64,000 nt of DNA from Erythrobacter sp. (GCA_009993605.1 JAACTB010000013.1:147783-211782); one strand, 5' to 3'. Shown: positions 9,405 to 18,796, counted from the stretch's first letter. Numbers and translations are program-made. The notes: generated from the letters alone by a model not told the origin.

Positions 9405-10469
9405 TCAGCGCCCGATGAGGTCCTGCGCCATGCGGTCGGCGACCTGGTCGGGCGACTGGCCGGTACGGTCGCTTTCCTGCCAGATCGTCTCCAGCCGATC
9501 CGGGATCAACGCGATGCGTTCCCTCACATCGTTGACGTCGCAGGGCTGGCCGTCGGTGCGCGCAAGATATTCGAGCGTGACCGAAATGATCCCGCCCGCA
9601 TTGATGACGTAATCGGGGGCATAGAGAATGCCGCGCTGCGCGAGCACCGGCCCATGCGCCGCGCGGGCGAGCTGGTTGTTCGCGCCGCCCGCGACGATCT
9701 TGCAATCGAGCCGCGCAATGCCCTCGTCGTCGAGGATCGCGCCCAGCGCGTTGGGGCTGAAGACGTCGCAGGTGACGCCCATGATCGCGTCCGACGCGAC
9801 CGCTACGCCGCCCAGTTCGCGCGCCAGCGCTTCGGCGCGCGCGGCGTCGATATCGGCAAGCGTCAGCTGCGCCCCGTCCTTCGCGAGCAGGCGCGCTACG
9901 CCGCCGCCGACGCTGCCCGTGCCCTGGATCGCGACATGGACGCCTTCGAGCGAATCCTTGCCGAGCTTGTGGCGCACGGCGGCCTTGATCCCATGATAGA
10001 TGCCCATCGCGGTGAAGGGGCCCGGATCGCCGCCGGCCGCATCCTCGCCCTCGACCGGAAGGCCGGAAACATACTGGGTGCGCTCGGCCACGCGGGCCAT
10101 GTCGGCTTCGCTGATGCCGACATCTTCCGCCGTCACATAGCGACCGCCCAGCGCTTCGACCGCATCGGCGAAGGCAGTGAGCATTTCGGGAGTCTTGGTG
10201 CCCTTGTCGTCGGCCAGGATCACGGCCTTGCCGCCGCCCATGGGCAGACCCGCCATGGCGTTCTTGTAGCTCATGCCTCGGCTCAGGCGCAGCGCATCGC
10301 GCATGGCGCGTTCGGGCTCGGCATAATGCCAAAACCGCGTGCCGCCAGCACCCGGGCCGAGATGGCTGGAATGGACCGCGATGATCGCGGTCAGGCCCGA
10401 TTTGGGGTCGCGCACCAGTTCGACCAGCTCGTGGTCGTCGTAATCCGGCTCGGTCCAGAAAGCGGTCAT
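9405..10469 (-). CDS. Glu/Leu/Phe/Val family amino acid dehydrogenase (leucine dehydrogenase-like)
   Basis: This 354-residue NAD-dependent amino acid dehydrogenase carries YKNAMAGLPMGGGKAVI at about 68-84, with Lys69 and catalytic Lys81. The Rossmann glycine loop GTGSVGGG is at 183-190. The glycine-rich GGGKAVI form and the length resemble leucine or phenylalanine dehydrogenases more than glutamate dehydrogenase. The expected reaction is reversible oxidative deamination of a branched-chain or aromatic amino acid to the 2-oxo acid. Substrate choice cannot be settled from motifs. It is transcribed toward the ccm operon, possibly by coincidence. Confidence 0.9.
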   Translation of the reverse strand: MTAFWTEPDYDDHELVELVRDPKSGLTAIIAVHSSHLGPGAGGTRFWHYAEPERAMRDALRLSRGMSYKNAMAGLPMGGGKAVILADDKGTKTPEMLTAFADAVEALGGRYVTAEDVGISEADMARVAERTQYVSGLPVEGEDAAGGDPGPFTAMGIYHGIKAAVRHKLGKDSLEGVHVAIQGTGSVGGGVARLLAKDGAQLTLADIDAARAEALARELGGVAVASDAIMGVTCDVFSPNALGAILDDEGIARLDCKIVAGGANNQLARAAHGPVLAQRGILYAPDYVINAGGIISVTLEYLARTDGQPCDVNDVRERIALIPDRLETIWQESDRTGQSPDQVADRMAQDLIGR

Positions 10470-10506
10470 GTTCGCGAAGCCCCGTTAGACGCAAAAGATA
10501 AGGAAA

Positions 10507-10584
10507 TGGGGCGATCGACGGGGTTTGAACCCGCGACCTCCGGTACCACAAACCGGCGCTCTAACCAACTGAGCTACGATCGCC
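10507..10584 (-). tRNA. tRNA-His (GTG)
   Basis: A full cloverleaf reads on the minus strand. The acceptor stem GCGATCG pairs with CGATCGC, the D arm is AGCTCAGTTGGTTAGAGC, the anticodon arm contains GTG, and the T arm contains GTTCAAACC. The extra 5' G at 10584 opposite C73 at 10510 is the G-1 identity element of tRNA-His. CCA is encoded at 10507-10509. Confidence 0.96.
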
Positions 10585-10587
10585 ACA

Positions 10588-10823
10588 TACCCTTGGGACC
10601 GGACGGAACCGGACCGTGAACCGGGGCTGATACTGCGCCGCGCGCCCCCGTCAAGGGACCGCACGATCGCCACGCGCCTGTTGCACAGAGCGCTCGGAAA
10701 GCAAAGCAAAAAGCGTGTGATGGACGGTTGCCGCGCAACTATCTTGCAACCGGCTTGCACCGCGTCTGGGACGATTGAGCAACCGGCTTGCCCCGGCGCT
10801 TCGATCGCATATGGTCGCGCGCC
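10588..10823. promoter_or_regulatory. Divergent intergenic region with a duplicated 13-base element
   Basis: This 236-base gap separates tRNA-His (minus) from the oxygenase gene (plus). It contains two exact copies of GCAACCGGCTTGC, at 10746-10758 and 10779-10791. Their starts are 33 bases apart, close to three helical turns. Each copy has short inverted ends (GCAA...TTGC), as an operator half-site pair would. A further GGTTGC/GCAACC inverted pair lies just upstream. The copies sit 33 to 78 bases before the oxygenase ATG. Function is inferred only from the arrangement. Confidence 0.45.
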
Positions 10824-11459
10824 ATGACGGGCCCCGGTGATTCTAGCTTCCAGACCATCCAACGCCATGACGGGGTGCAGCGCGTACCGACCGACAAGCT
10901 CGAACTGTTCCAGCTGCGCGGTTTCGCTTCGGCCGATCTTTGCGAGCAGTTGATCGCACGCATCGATTCGGACCGGCGCCCCTCCACTCTGGCCGATCCC
11001 AATGGCGACGACTATTTCCGCACCAGCGAGACCTGCGACCTGCCGCCCGAGGACCCCGCGACGATCGCGATGGAGGCCCAGCTGGCCGCGCTAAGCGGCA
11101 TCGACCCCGCCTATGGCGAACCGCTCCAGGGCCAGCGCTACGAGGTGGGCCAGGAATTCAAGCCGCATTGCGACTGGTTCAATCCCGAAGGCCAGGATTA
11201 CCAGAAATACTGTTCGGTCGCGGGGCAGAGGACCTGGACCTTCATGGTCTATCTGAACGATGTCGAATCGGGAGGCGCTACACGTTTCAAGACGATCGGA
11301 AAGAGCTTCCAGCCGGAGACGGGCAAGCTCGTCTGCTGGAACAATCGCCGCCCCGATCTGCGGCCCAACCCCAATACGATCCATCACGGCATGAAGGTGC
11401 GCAAGGGCGTCAAATACGTGATCACGAAATGGTATCGCGAGAAGCCCTGGGGCTGGTGA
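10824..11459 (+). CDS. Prolyl 4-hydroxylase-like 2OG-Fe(II) oxygenase
   Basis: This 211-residue protein carries the Fe(II)/2-oxoglutarate site of the prolyl 4-hydroxylase superfamily. HCD at 115-117 supplies His115 and Asp117, His187 is the distal ligand, and Lys197 is positioned to bind the 2-oxoglutarate carboxylate. Supporting stretches are YEVGQEFKPHCDWF, FMVYLNDVESGGATRF and the C-terminal KYVITKWYREKPWGW. The substrate is unknown; bacterial members modify proteins or small molecules. The ATG at 10824 is preferred over an in-frame TTG at 10788, which would lie inside the repeated 13-base element. Confidence 0.88.
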   Translation: MTGPGDSSFQTIQRHDGVQRVPTDKLELFQLRGFASADLCEQLIARIDSDRRPSTLADPNGDDYFRTSETCDLPPEDPATIAMEAQLAALSGIDPAYGEPLQGQRYEVGQEFKPHCDWFNPEGQDYQKYCSVAGQRTWTFMVYLNDVESGGATRFKTIGKSFQPETGKLVCWNNRRPDLRPNPNTIHHGMKVRKGVKYVITKWYREKPWGW

Positions 11460-11473
11460 CAAGAAACGAAAAA

Positions 11474-11500
11474 GGCGGCCCCGCAGGACCGCCCCTTTCT
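11474..11500 (-). terminator. rpmE terminator (convergent)
   Basis: GGCGG at 11474-11478 pairs with CCGCC at 11489-11493. On the minus strand the hairpin is followed by TTTTTCG, giving an intrinsic terminator for rpmE. It lies between the convergent oxygenase and rpmE genes; on the plus strand only a short T run follows. Confidence 0.65.
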
Positions 11501-11523
11501 GATCTTCGAAAGCAGGCTTGCGC

Positions 11524-11748
11524 TTACTTCTTGAGAGTGAGCCCGCCGAAGCGCTTGTTGAACGCGGCAACACGGCCACCTTCCTGAAGCTGCTGCTTGC
11601 CGCCGGTCCAGGCCGGGTGGCTGGTCGGGTCGATATCGAGCGTCAGCGTATCGCCTTCCTTGCCCCAGGTGGAGCGAGTCTGGAACTCGGTCCCGTCGGT
11701 CATCTTGACGGTGATCATGTGGTACTGGGGATGCGCATCGGCCTTCAT
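11524..11748 (-). CDS. rpmE: 50S ribosomal protein L31
   Basis: This 74-residue L31 begins [19 protein letters not shown] and ends [11 protein letters not shown]. It contains no cysteine, so it is the zinc-free form lacking the CXXC pairs. That variant is common in alphaproteobacteria and independent of zinc supply. The ATG at 11748 is preferred over in-frame positions further upstream because it gives the canonical N-terminus. A terminator hairpin follows at 11474-11500. Confidence 0.94.
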   Translation of the reverse strand: MKADAHPQYHMITVKMTDGTEFQTRSTWGKEGDTLTLDIDPTSHPAWTGGKQQLQEGGRVAAFNKRFGGLTLKK

Positions 11749-11843
11749 GGCAAATATCCTTCGAGCTTCGGAACGGTTCCGACCGGTCCAGCTGTTTATA
11801 AGAGAGACGCGCCCCATACAGAGGCGCGCCGATTTTGCAAGTA

Positions 11844-12416
11844 TTACTCGGCTGCTTCAGGCCAGCGTTCGAGGCGTCGCTTTTCCATGAGTTCGAGCTT
11901 TGCGGCCTGTTCCGACAGAGGTTCCACTCCGCTGGCACTGCGCAGGGCGTCGGACAGCAACTCCCGATCGTAGCGTCCCTGCGATGCCGGCGCGGTTGGG
12001 CTCATCTTGTATTGCGTACCGTAGATCTGATCGCGCGCGATCGACTGGAGGTAGCGATCGAGGGTCGCTGCGGCGATCCATTCGGCTTTCGGATGTCCGA
12101 GCGCGGCCGCACGGACCGCGAGCGCATGAGCGAGCAGATAATCTTCCGGCTCCCCGCCATGCTGGAAGACGAACGCTGCTCCATAGTAATCTTCAGCGGA
12201 AAAGAGTGCGCCCGCGTCCAGAAGTTCGCGAGTTCTCTGCCGACGCGCCCCGTCTCTGCGCGAAACTTCCGTCCAATCGATTTCGCCTTCCCGATCGGCT
12301 TGATCGGCAGCGAAAATTTCCGCCATCTCGGGATTGCCATCAGGCGGCGTTGCAGGCTCCTGTGCGGCGAGAGGCGCCGCAGCCAAGAGAAGCGAAACGA
12401 TCGCCGCCCGGATCAC
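11844..12416 (-). CDS. Secreted protein, DUF6624-like
   Basis: This 190-residue protein has a clear signal peptide ([19 protein letters not shown]), so it is periplasmic or exported. The mature part is helical and contains [17 protein letters not shown] and [13 protein letters not shown]. The Q-IYGTQ motif resembles the DUF6624 family, whose function is unknown. Its start overlaps the fabZ stop (ATGA), so it is the last gene of the bamA-ompH-fabZ unit. It occupies the position where lpxA would lie in LPS-producing bacteria. Confidence 0.7.
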   Translation of the reverse strand: MIRAAIVSLLLAAAPLAAQEPATPPDGNPEMAEIFAADQADREGEIDWTEVSRRDGARRQRTRELLDAGALFSAEDYYGAAFVFQHGGEPEDYLLAHALAVRAAALGHPKAEWIAAATLDRYLQSIARDQIYGTQYKMSPTAPASQGRYDRELLSDALRSASGVEPLSEQAAKLELMEKRRLERWPEAAE

Positions 12417-12901
12417 TCCGGCCCATCCGCGATCATGGCCGTGAAATTGACCTCGCAGGTCACTTTGCCGTCCACGCTCGCCTCGCCCGCGAACTTGCAG
12501 ACGCGCGCGCGCTTCTGGACGAATTCGGCCTTGAGGTCGAGCAGCACACCCGGTGTTACCGGGCTGCGGAACTTGGCGTTCTCGATTGCCATGAAATAGA
12601 CGAGCTTACCCGATCCGGCGAGGTCGAGGCTTTCCACCGCGAGCACGCCGGCAGCTTGTGCCAGAGCTTCGATCTGCAAAACGCCGGGCATGATCGGCGC
12701 GCCGGGGAAATGACCCTGGAAGAAATCCTCGTTGAAGCTGACCGCCTTGATCGCGTGGATCCGCTCGTCGCGAACGAGGTTCTGGACCCGGTCGACCAGC
12801 AGCATGGGGTAGCGATGCGGCAGCGCCTTCAACACCTGCACGATGTCGAGGCTGGTATTGGGGCTGGTCGCCCCGCCGGTTTCGCCTGCACTGTCGCTCA
12901 T
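12413..12901 (-). CDS. fabZ: 3-hydroxyacyl-ACP dehydratase FabZ
   Basis: This 162-residue hot-dog-fold dehydratase acts in fatty acid elongation, converting 3-hydroxyacyl-ACP to trans-2-enoyl-ACP. The catalytic block [20 protein letters not shown] contains His64 and Glu78. [16 protein letters not shown] upstream is the canonical N-terminal strand. In most proteobacteria this locus reads lpxD-fabZ-lpxA-lpxB. Here fabZ follows ompH directly and neither lpxD nor lpxA is present. Confidence 0.96.
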   Translation of the reverse strand: MSDSAGETGGATSPNTSLDIVQVLKALPHRYPMLLVDRVQNLVRDERIHAIKAVSFNEDFFQGHFPGAPIMPGVLQIEALAQAAGVLAVESLDLAGSGKLVYFMAIENAKFRSPVTPGVLLDLKAEFVQKRARVCKFAGEASVDGKVTCEVNFTAMIADGPE

Positions 12902-12924
12902 CGCTACCCCCTGCCCGTCTTCGC

Positions 12925-13611
12925 TTAGCGGCCGGTCGGCTGCTGCTGGGCCGGCTGCGCCTGGCCCTGCTGTTCGGCCTGACGGCGAGCATTGGCGACC
13001 ATCAGGATCTGGGTGATCTGCTGGTACATGCTCACCGCCTGCTGGCTCGGCTGCCAGCCCTGCGGGGGGGTGATCTGCACGCTCGGCGCGCGAGTGTTGA
13101 GCGCAGCGACGACCTTTTCGTCGATGAAGGCGGCGGGCTGCGCCGTCACCACCGCATCGCGGTCGAGAATGACCTGCAGATTGTTCTGCTGCTGCACGTC
13201 CTGGATGGCGGCACCGTACTGACGCAGGATCTGTTCGATCGCGTAGACGCGCGCCGCTTCGACCTGGTTGGTCAACTGGGCGACTTCGGCCTCCAGCGTC
13301 TGGATCTGCTGGGCCTGCGGAGCGTTCTGCGCGGCGCGCTGTTCGGCCTCGTCGAGATTGCCGTCATTGTTCGTGTCGAGCTGCTGCAACAGGGTCTGGG
13401 CCTGCTGGTTCTTCTGCTGAATCTGGGTAGTCTGCGCCTGATAGGTGGTGCCGATCTGCTGATAGGCGGTGCGGAAGGCGTTGGTCGACGCGACCACGCC
13501 CGGCGCACCGACGACGCCGATGGCGCCCGTCACCTGCGCGCTGGCGGGCAGCGCGGTCATGGCGGCGGCGGCGAGGCTGGCGCCTGCGAGAATCTTGGAA
13601 ATCGTGTTCAT
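12925..13611 (-). CDS. OmpH/Skp family periplasmic chaperone with an EF-hand loop
   Basis: This 228-residue protein has a signal peptide (about 1-25), then the OmpH pattern of a small body and long Gln- and Ala-rich coiled coil, a C-terminal return helix and a [10 protein letters not shown] tail. Skp holds unfolded outer membrane proteins in the periplasm for BamA, which is encoded just upstream. Residues 79-90 read [12 protein letters not shown], a canonical 12-residue EF-hand Ca2+ loop (Asp1, Asn3, Asp5, Asn7, Asp9, Glu12) placed in the coiled-coil arm. The protein is longer than E. coli Skp (161 residues). The ATG at 13611 shares one base with the bamA stop. Confidence 0.87.
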   Translation of the reverse strand: MNTISKILAGASLAAAAMTALPASAQVTGAIGVVGAPGVVASTNAFRTAYQQIGTTYQAQTTQIQQKNQQAQTLLQQLDTNNDGNLDEAEQRAAQNAPQAQQIQTLEAEVAQLTNQVEAARVYAIEQILRQYGAAIQDVQQQNNLQVILDRDAVVTAQPAAFIDEKVVAALNTRAPSVQITPPQGWQPSQQAVSMYQQITQILMVANARRQAEQQGQAQPAQQQPTGR

Positions 13612-16304
13612 CAGAATTGCGTCCCTACGTTGAAGGAAAAGAGCTTGGTGTCGTCGCCTTCGACCTTTTTCAGGGCGTAGGCGAGATCGATGCGGAACGG
13701 GCCGAAGGGCGAGTTCCAATTGACCCCGACACCGACGGAGATGCGCGGGCTTGGCGTGTCGCCGAGGAAGACCTCCTCGAACGCGGCCGACGACTGACCC
13801 TGCGCGATGAAGCCATCGGGGATGGGATCGCCGACGGGAATCGCGACGATCGTATCGTCGTCGGGCGACGTTGTCGGCCCCGGATTGAGGAAAACCGGAT
13901 TGCCGCTGTCGTCGAGGAGCGGGAAGAAGCGCTCGCTGCCGAACGGATTTTGGATAAGCACCGGATCCTCGACATTGAATACCGCGCCGACGTCGACGAA
14001 CACCGATGGGCGCAGGCCCAGCGACCGCGCACCGCTGCCGAGCGGGATATCGAGTTCCGCCCGCCCGAGATAATAGGCGGTGCCGCCGATCGCGTCGTCC
14101 TGGATGCGGTTGCGTTCGGTCACGGTAACCGGGTTACCGTCCTCGCCCGCAATGATCGGGCGGCGCAGTACGCGAGGGCCGACGCCGCGAATGTCGAAGC
14201 CGCGGATCTGCGGCGATCCGAGGAAGTAGCGGTCGGTCAGGCGGACGTCGTTGGTGCCGTCCCCGTCCTCGTCGCGGAAGCCGCGGATCGCGCCGCCTTC
14301 CGCGGTCAGCGAGAAGACGAACCCGCTCCCAAGCGGGAAATACTGGCCCGCGCGGCCACGGATGCTGAGATATTCGACCGATCCGCCGAGCCCCGCATAT
14401 TGCGCGGTCAGCGACAGGTTGCGACCGCGCGTCGGGCGCAGGCGGCTGTCGGTGGCATCGAGATTGAAGATGAGGCCGAGGATCGAGCTGGTGCGCTGGC
14501 CGATCGCCTCGCACAGATAGCGCCCCGCACGGAAGGGATCGCATTCCGTCACGCCGTCGCCGTCGAGATCGGAGAAGAACTGGTTCTCGTCGAGCGTGAC
14601 GTCGTCGTAATTGAGCGTGTAGCTACCGATCAGCGAGCTGTATTCGGTGAGCGGAACGCCCGCGCGCAGCGAGAAACCGGTGGTCGCCTGCTGGAAGGTC
14701 GTGTTCCGGTCGTTCCCGCTGAAATTGAAGCTGTTGTAATCGCGACGGTAGATGTCGACGCCCGCGGAAATGTTGCGGTCGAACAGATAGGGTTCGGAGA
14801 AGCTGGCCTCCGCCGAGCGGGCATAGCGCGAGTAATTGACGCTCAGCCCCACCGTCTGCCCGCGCCCGCGGAAGTTGCGCTGGCGGATGGAGCCGGCGAG
14901 AATGAAGTTCTCGATCGAAGAGAAGCCCGCCGACAGTTGCAGCTCGCCGGTCGCCTGTTCCTCGACATTGGCTTCGAGGACGATCCGGTCGGGCGCGCTG
15001 CCTTCGACCTGATTGATCTCCATGCCTTCCTGGAAGAAACCCAGCGAATTGATGCGCGCGGCGGACCGGGCGACCTGAAGCGTGCTGAAGGCATCGCCTT
15101 CGACAAGTCGGAATTCGCGGCGCACGACCTTGTCCTGCGTCAGCGTGTTCCCATTCACGTCGATCCGTTCGACATAGACGCGCGGCGCTTCCTGGATGAT
15201 GAAGTTCACATCCATCGTGCGCGTTTCGGGATTGCGCGAGATGCGCGGCGACACGTCCGCGAAGGCGTACCCGAACGATCCGGCCAGTTCGGTCAACTGC
15301 TCGACCGTGTCCTCGATCAGCTTGGCGTTGTAGAATTCGCCGGTCTTCATCGGCAGATTGCGGCTCATCGCCTCGCTGTCGAAATCGCGCAGCTGGCTGT
15401 CGACCGCGACATCGCCGAATTTGTAGCGCTCGCCTTCTTCCACCACATAGGTGATGATGAAGTCGCGCCGGTCGGGCGTCAGCTCGGCGACGGCGGACAC
15501 GACGCGGAAATCGGCATAGCCTTCGGTCAGATAGAATTCGCGCAGCTTCGCCTGGTCGAAGGCGAGGCGATCGGGATCGTAGCTGGTGTTGGAGCTGAGG
15601 ATGGAAAGGAGACGCGCCTCCTTCGTCACCATCTCGCCCTTCAGGTCGCCATCAGAGAACACCTCGTTGCCGATGATGTTGATCTGGCGGACCTTGGATT
15701 TTGGGCCTTCGGTGATCTCGAACACGACGTCGACGCGGTTCTGCGCCAGTTGCACCATGTTCGGCTCGACCGTCGCGGCGAAGCGGCCCTGGCGCTTGTA
15801 GAGCTCGATGATGCGCGCGACATCGGCGCGGACCTTGCTGCGCGTGAAGATCTGGCGCGGCGCGAGGCGGATTTCGGGGACGATCTTGTCGTCCTTGATC
15901 CGCTCGTTTCCTTCCAGGATGATGCGGTTGACGACCGGGTTCTCGACGATCTCGATCAGGACCGCGCCATCATCGTAGCTCACGCTCGCATTGGCGAAGA
16001 GCTCGGTCGCGTAGAGTTCCTTCAGAACCTGGTCGCCGACGACCTGATTCCATTCCTGACCCGGCCGCAGCTGGATGTAGGAAAGGATCGTCTGCGGTTC
16101 GAGCCGCTGCGCGCCCGAAACCGCGATCGTGCGCACGATCTGCTGGGCCTGCTGCGTGGCGGGCTGAGCCACCGGCTGGGCGGCAGGCTGCGCGACCGGC
16201 TCGGCATCCTGCGCCGCGGCGATGCCGGGAACGCCTGCCAGCATCGAGCCGGCCAACAGTAAGGCGGGCATCCGCCCGGTCAGTTTCGATCCCTTGGCGG
16301 CCAT
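13611..16304 (-). CDS. bamA: Outer membrane protein assembly factor BamA
   Basis: This 897-residue Omp85 protein has a signal peptide, then a repetitive AQPAAQPVAQPA linker. Five POTRA domains (about 55-440) follow, and then a C-terminal 16-strand barrel ending in FNVGTQF with a terminal aromatic. The barrel contains the RGF-type loop motif IRGFDIRGVGPR. BamA folds outer membrane beta-barrels and receives clients from the OmpH-type chaperone encoded next. The ATG at 16304 gives a normal signal peptide; upstream in-frame codons lack one. Confidence 0.96.
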   Translation of the reverse strand: MAAKGSKLTGRMPALLLAGSMLAGVPGIAAAQDAEPVAQPAAQPVAQPATQQAQQIVRTIAVSGAQRLEPQTILSYIQLRPGQEWNQVVGDQVLKELYATELFANASVSYDDGAVLIEIVENPVVNRIILEGNERIKDDKIVPEIRLAPRQIFTRSKVRADVARIIELYKRQGRFAATVEPNMVQLAQNRVDVVFEITEGPKSKVRQINIIGNEVFSDGDLKGEMVTKEARLLSILSSNTSYDPDRLAFDQAKLREFYLTEGYADFRVVSAVAELTPDRRDFIITYVVEEGERYKFGDVAVDSQLRDFDSEAMSRNLPMKTGEFYNAKLIEDTVEQLTELAGSFGYAFADVSPRISRNPETRTMDVNFIIQEAPRVYVERIDVNGNTLTQDKVVRREFRLVEGDAFSTLQVARSAARINSLGFFQEGMEINQVEGSAPDRIVLEANVEEQATGELQLSAGFSSIENFILAGSIRQRNFRGRGQTVGLSVNYSRYARSAEASFSEPYLFDRNISAGVDIYRRDYNSFNFSGNDRNTTFQQATTGFSLRAGVPLTEYSSLIGSYTLNYDDVTLDENQFFSDLDGDGVTECDPFRAGRYLCEAIGQRTSSILGLIFNLDATDSRLRPTRGRNLSLTAQYAGLGGSVEYLSIRGRAGQYFPLGSGFVFSLTAEGGAIRGFRDEDGDGTNDVRLTDRYFLGSPQIRGFDIRGVGPRVLRRPIIAGEDGNPVTVTERNRIQDDAIGGTAYYLGRAELDIPLGSGARSLGLRPSVFVDVGAVFNVEDPVLIQNPFGSERFFPLLDDSGNPVFLNPGPTTSPDDDTIVAIPVGDPIPDGFIAQGQSSAAFEEVFLGDTPSPRISVGVGVNWNSPFGPFRIDLAYALKKVEGDDTKLFSFNVGTQF

Positions 16305-16500
16305 CAAATATCCTATCTTCGACAAGGAAAACCCGTCCCATTCATTCAGTGGACCCGGTACCACTTCGCCTGCCTTGCGAGCGGGCGATCCCGCCGCGCC
16401 ATGACCAGGTCGGCAATGTGCGCCGCCCCTTGCCCGATGCACCGGAACCTTTCAAGCGTCGTGGCGGTTCTAGAAGGTCGCTACCGTGTCCCGTCCCCGG
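16305..16500. other. rseP-bamA intergenic region
   Basis: This is 196 bases without a gene between rseP and bamA. No strong terminator is visible, so the genes may be cotranscribed. The gap could also hold a bamA promoter, but no clear -35/-10 pair was found by eye. Confidence 0.4.
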
Positions 16501-17637
16501 TCAACTGCCGAATATCGGCAGGCTGATCAGATCGTTAATCGTGACGAATATCATCAGCATGAGCACGAGGGCCATACCGGTGCGAAACGCCAGTTCCTGA
16601 CCGCGCGGGCCGACCGGCTTTCGACGGACCGCTTCGGCCGCGTAGAATGCCAGGTGCCCGCCGTCGAGGGCGGGAATTGGCAGCAGGTTGATGAATGCCA
16701 AGTTAAGCGAAATCAGCGCCGCGAAGTTGACGAAGGCGGTCAGCCCTAGGCTCAGTTGCTCGCCCGAATATTTGGCGATCTTGACCGGCCCGCCCAGCTC
16801 GCGGACCGAACGATCGCCGGTAAAGATCTGGGCGATTCCCGTCACCATCATGTCGACGAGATTGACGCTGTGCTCGACTGCCAGCGGCCCTGCCGCAAGC
16901 AGCCCAACCGGCTCCCACGCGATCGGCGCGGAATAGATGCCCAGCCGCCCGATGCGCGAGGAATTGCCGAAGCTGTCCTCTTCCACGGTCGAACCGATCG
17001 TCAGCGGGATCGCGATCCGATCACCGTCGCGCTCGACATCGATGGTGACGGCCTTGCCGGGGAACATCATCACGCGGTCGGTAATGTCGGAGAATTGCCG
17101 CACCGGCTCGCCATCGATCGCGACGACCCGGTCGCCTTCGCGCATCCCCGCCGCCTCGGCGACCGATTCCGGCGCAAAGCTCTGAATGACGTTGGTCTGC
17201 TCGGGATCGGCGGCGACCGGCTGGCCGAAGCTGGCGAAGAAGGCCGCAAAGATCGCGAGCGTTATCAGGATATTGGTCGCCGGACCCGCAAAAACGATGA
17301 GCGCGCGTTTCCACAGCGCCGCATGGTGGAAACTGCCGCGCTTCTCTTCCTCGCTCAGCGCAGCGACCGCCTCGCCATCGGGAATGCTGGCGGGGTTCAT
17401 GTCGCCCTTGAACTGGACGTAGCCGCCGAGCGGCAGAGCCGACAATTTCCACCGCGTCCCACGTTTGTCCGTGAAGCCCGCGATTTCCTTACCGAATCCG
17501 ACCGAAAACGCCTCAGCCTGAACGCCGAACCAGCGCCCGACCAGATAATGCCCGAGTTCGTGCAGGGTCACGAGCGGCCCGAGCAGGAGCGGGAAGCCGA
17601 GCACGTAATAGACCCACAGGGGCAGGATAGTGTCCAA
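16501..17637 (-). CDS. rseP: Site-2 zinc metalloprotease RseP
   Basis: RseP is the inner membrane intramembrane protease (S2P family) that cuts anti-sigma factors and signal peptides. The zinc site HELGH is at 26-30, the second metal-ligand motif is NLLPIPALDGGH near the C-terminus, and a PDZ domain with EAAGMREGDRVVAIDGEPV lies in between. At 378 residues it has one recognisable PDZ rather than two. The start chosen is TTG at 17637, one base after the dxr stop, with GGAG about ten bases upstream. The longer reading lies within dxr. Confidence 0.93.
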   Translation of the reverse strand: MDTILPLWVYYVLGFPLLLGPLVTLHELGHYLVGRWFGVQAEAFSVGFGKEIAGFTDKRGTRWKLSALPLGGYVQFKGDMNPASIPDGEAVAALSEEEKRGSFHHAALWKRALIVFAGPATNILITLAIFAAFFASFGQPVAADPEQTNVIQSFAPESVAEAAGMREGDRVVAIDGEPVRQFSDITDRVMMFPGKAVTIDVERDGDRIAIPLTIGSTVEEDSFGNSSRIGRLGIYSAPIAWEPVGLLAAGPLAVEHSVNLVDMMVTGIAQIFTGDRSVRELGGPVKIAKYSGEQLSLGLTAFVNFAALISLNLAFINLLPIPALDGGHLAFYAAEAVRRKPVGPRGQELAFRTGMALVLMLMIFVTINDLISLPIFGS

Positions 17638-17638
17638 G

Positions 17639-18796
17639 TCAGCCAGTCTCCAAGAGATCGGTCGCCCGCGTGCGCGCATCCCGGTCCAGCATCAGCACGT
17701 CTTCGAGCGATTGCGGCGCGGGCGGCAGGTTTCCGCCATCCAGCACCTCGGCCACCAGTGACGAGATCCGGCTGAACTTGATCTGACCGGCGAGGAATGC
17801 GGCGACCGCGACCTCGTTGGCGGCGTTAAGAACCGCCGGAGCCGCCCCGCCCGCCTCCGCCGCCTGGCGCGCAAGACGGGTCGCGGGAAATCGCTCTTCG
17901 TCGGGCGCGAAGAAGGACAATTCCCCGATCGCTGCGAGGTCCAGCGGTTCGCACGGCGTATCCATCCGCTCCGGCCAGGCGAGGCAGGAGGCGATCGGCA
18001 CGCGCATGTCGGACGGGCCGAGCTGCGCCAGAGTCGATCCGTCGCGATATTCCACCATCGAGTGGATCACGCTTTGCGGGTGAACCACGATCCGCAATTT
18101 ATCGAGCCCGACCGGGAACAGGTGATGCGCTTCGATCAGTTCGAGGCCCTTGTTGAACATGGTCGCCGAATCGACGCTGATCTTGGCGCCCATGTCCCAA
18201 TTCGGATGCGCGACCGCCTGTTCGGGCGTAACCGAATCGAGATCGTCGACGAGCCGCAGCGGCCCGCCGCTCGCGGTCAGAGTGATCCAGCGGACATCGT
18301 CCAAACTGTTGCCTGCAAGGCATTGGAAGATCGCGTTATGTTCGGAATCGACCGGTAGTAGCCGCGCGCCGTGCCGCTCGACCGCGCGCGTCATCACCTC
18401 GCCCGCGCTGACGAGCGCTTCCTTGTTGGCGAGCGCAACCGTGCCGCCGCGCTCGATCGCGGCCATGACCGGAGCGAGACCCGCGCAGCCGACGATGGCG
18501 GCCACCGCGATATCCGCCGGGCGCGCCGCCGCCTCGCACAGAGCCTGCGCCCCCGCAGCCGCTTCCACATCCGATCCGGCCAGCGCCTCGCGCAGGGCGC
18601 CCAGCCGGTGCTCCTCACCGATCACGGCAAGCTCCGCACCGAATTCGCGCGCCAGCCGGGCGAGATCGTCGACATTCGAATGCGCCGTCAGCGCGACGAT
18701 ATCCCACGCCTGACGATCGCGCCGGATCAGATCGAGCGTCGAACCGCCGACCGAGCCGGTCGCACCGAGAATCGTGATCGAACGCCGCTCGCTCAT
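17639..18796 (-). CDS. dxr: 1-deoxy-D-xylulose 5-phosphate reductoisomerase
   Basis: This 385-residue enzyme makes 2-C-methyl-D-erythritol 4-phosphate, the second step of the MEP isoprenoid pathway. The NADPH loop [15 protein letters not shown] is at the N-terminus. [10 protein letters not shown], the metal-binding [15 protein letters not shown], and [19 protein letters not shown] in the active-site loop region are all intact. The ATG at 18796 overlaps the cdsA stop (ATGA). Its products feed UppS, encoded two genes upstream, so undecaprenyl synthesis is clustered here. Confidence 0.97.
   Translation of the reverse strand: MSERRSITILGATGSVGGSTLDLIRRDRQAWDIVALTAHSNVDDLARLAREFGAELAVIGEEHRLGALREALAGSDVEAAAGAQALCEAAARPADIAVAAIVGCAGLAPVMAAIERGGTVALANKEALVSAGEVMTRAVERHGARLLPVDSEHNAIFQCLAGNSLDDVRWITLTASGGPLRLVDDLDSVTPEQAVAHPNWDMGAKISVDSATMFNKGLELIEAHHLFPVGLDKLRIVVHPQSVIHSMVEYRDGSTLAQLGPSDMRVPIASCLAWPERMDTPCEPLDLAAIGELSFFAPDEERFPATRLARQAAEAGGAAPAVLNAANEVAVAAFLAGQIKFSRISSLVAEVLDGGNLPPAPQSLEDVLMLDRDARTRATDLLETG

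Noticed and set aside
13617..16262. An 881-residue plus-strand open frame opposite bamA
   Set aside because: Pure antisense of bamA; no recognisable motif and typical shadow composition.
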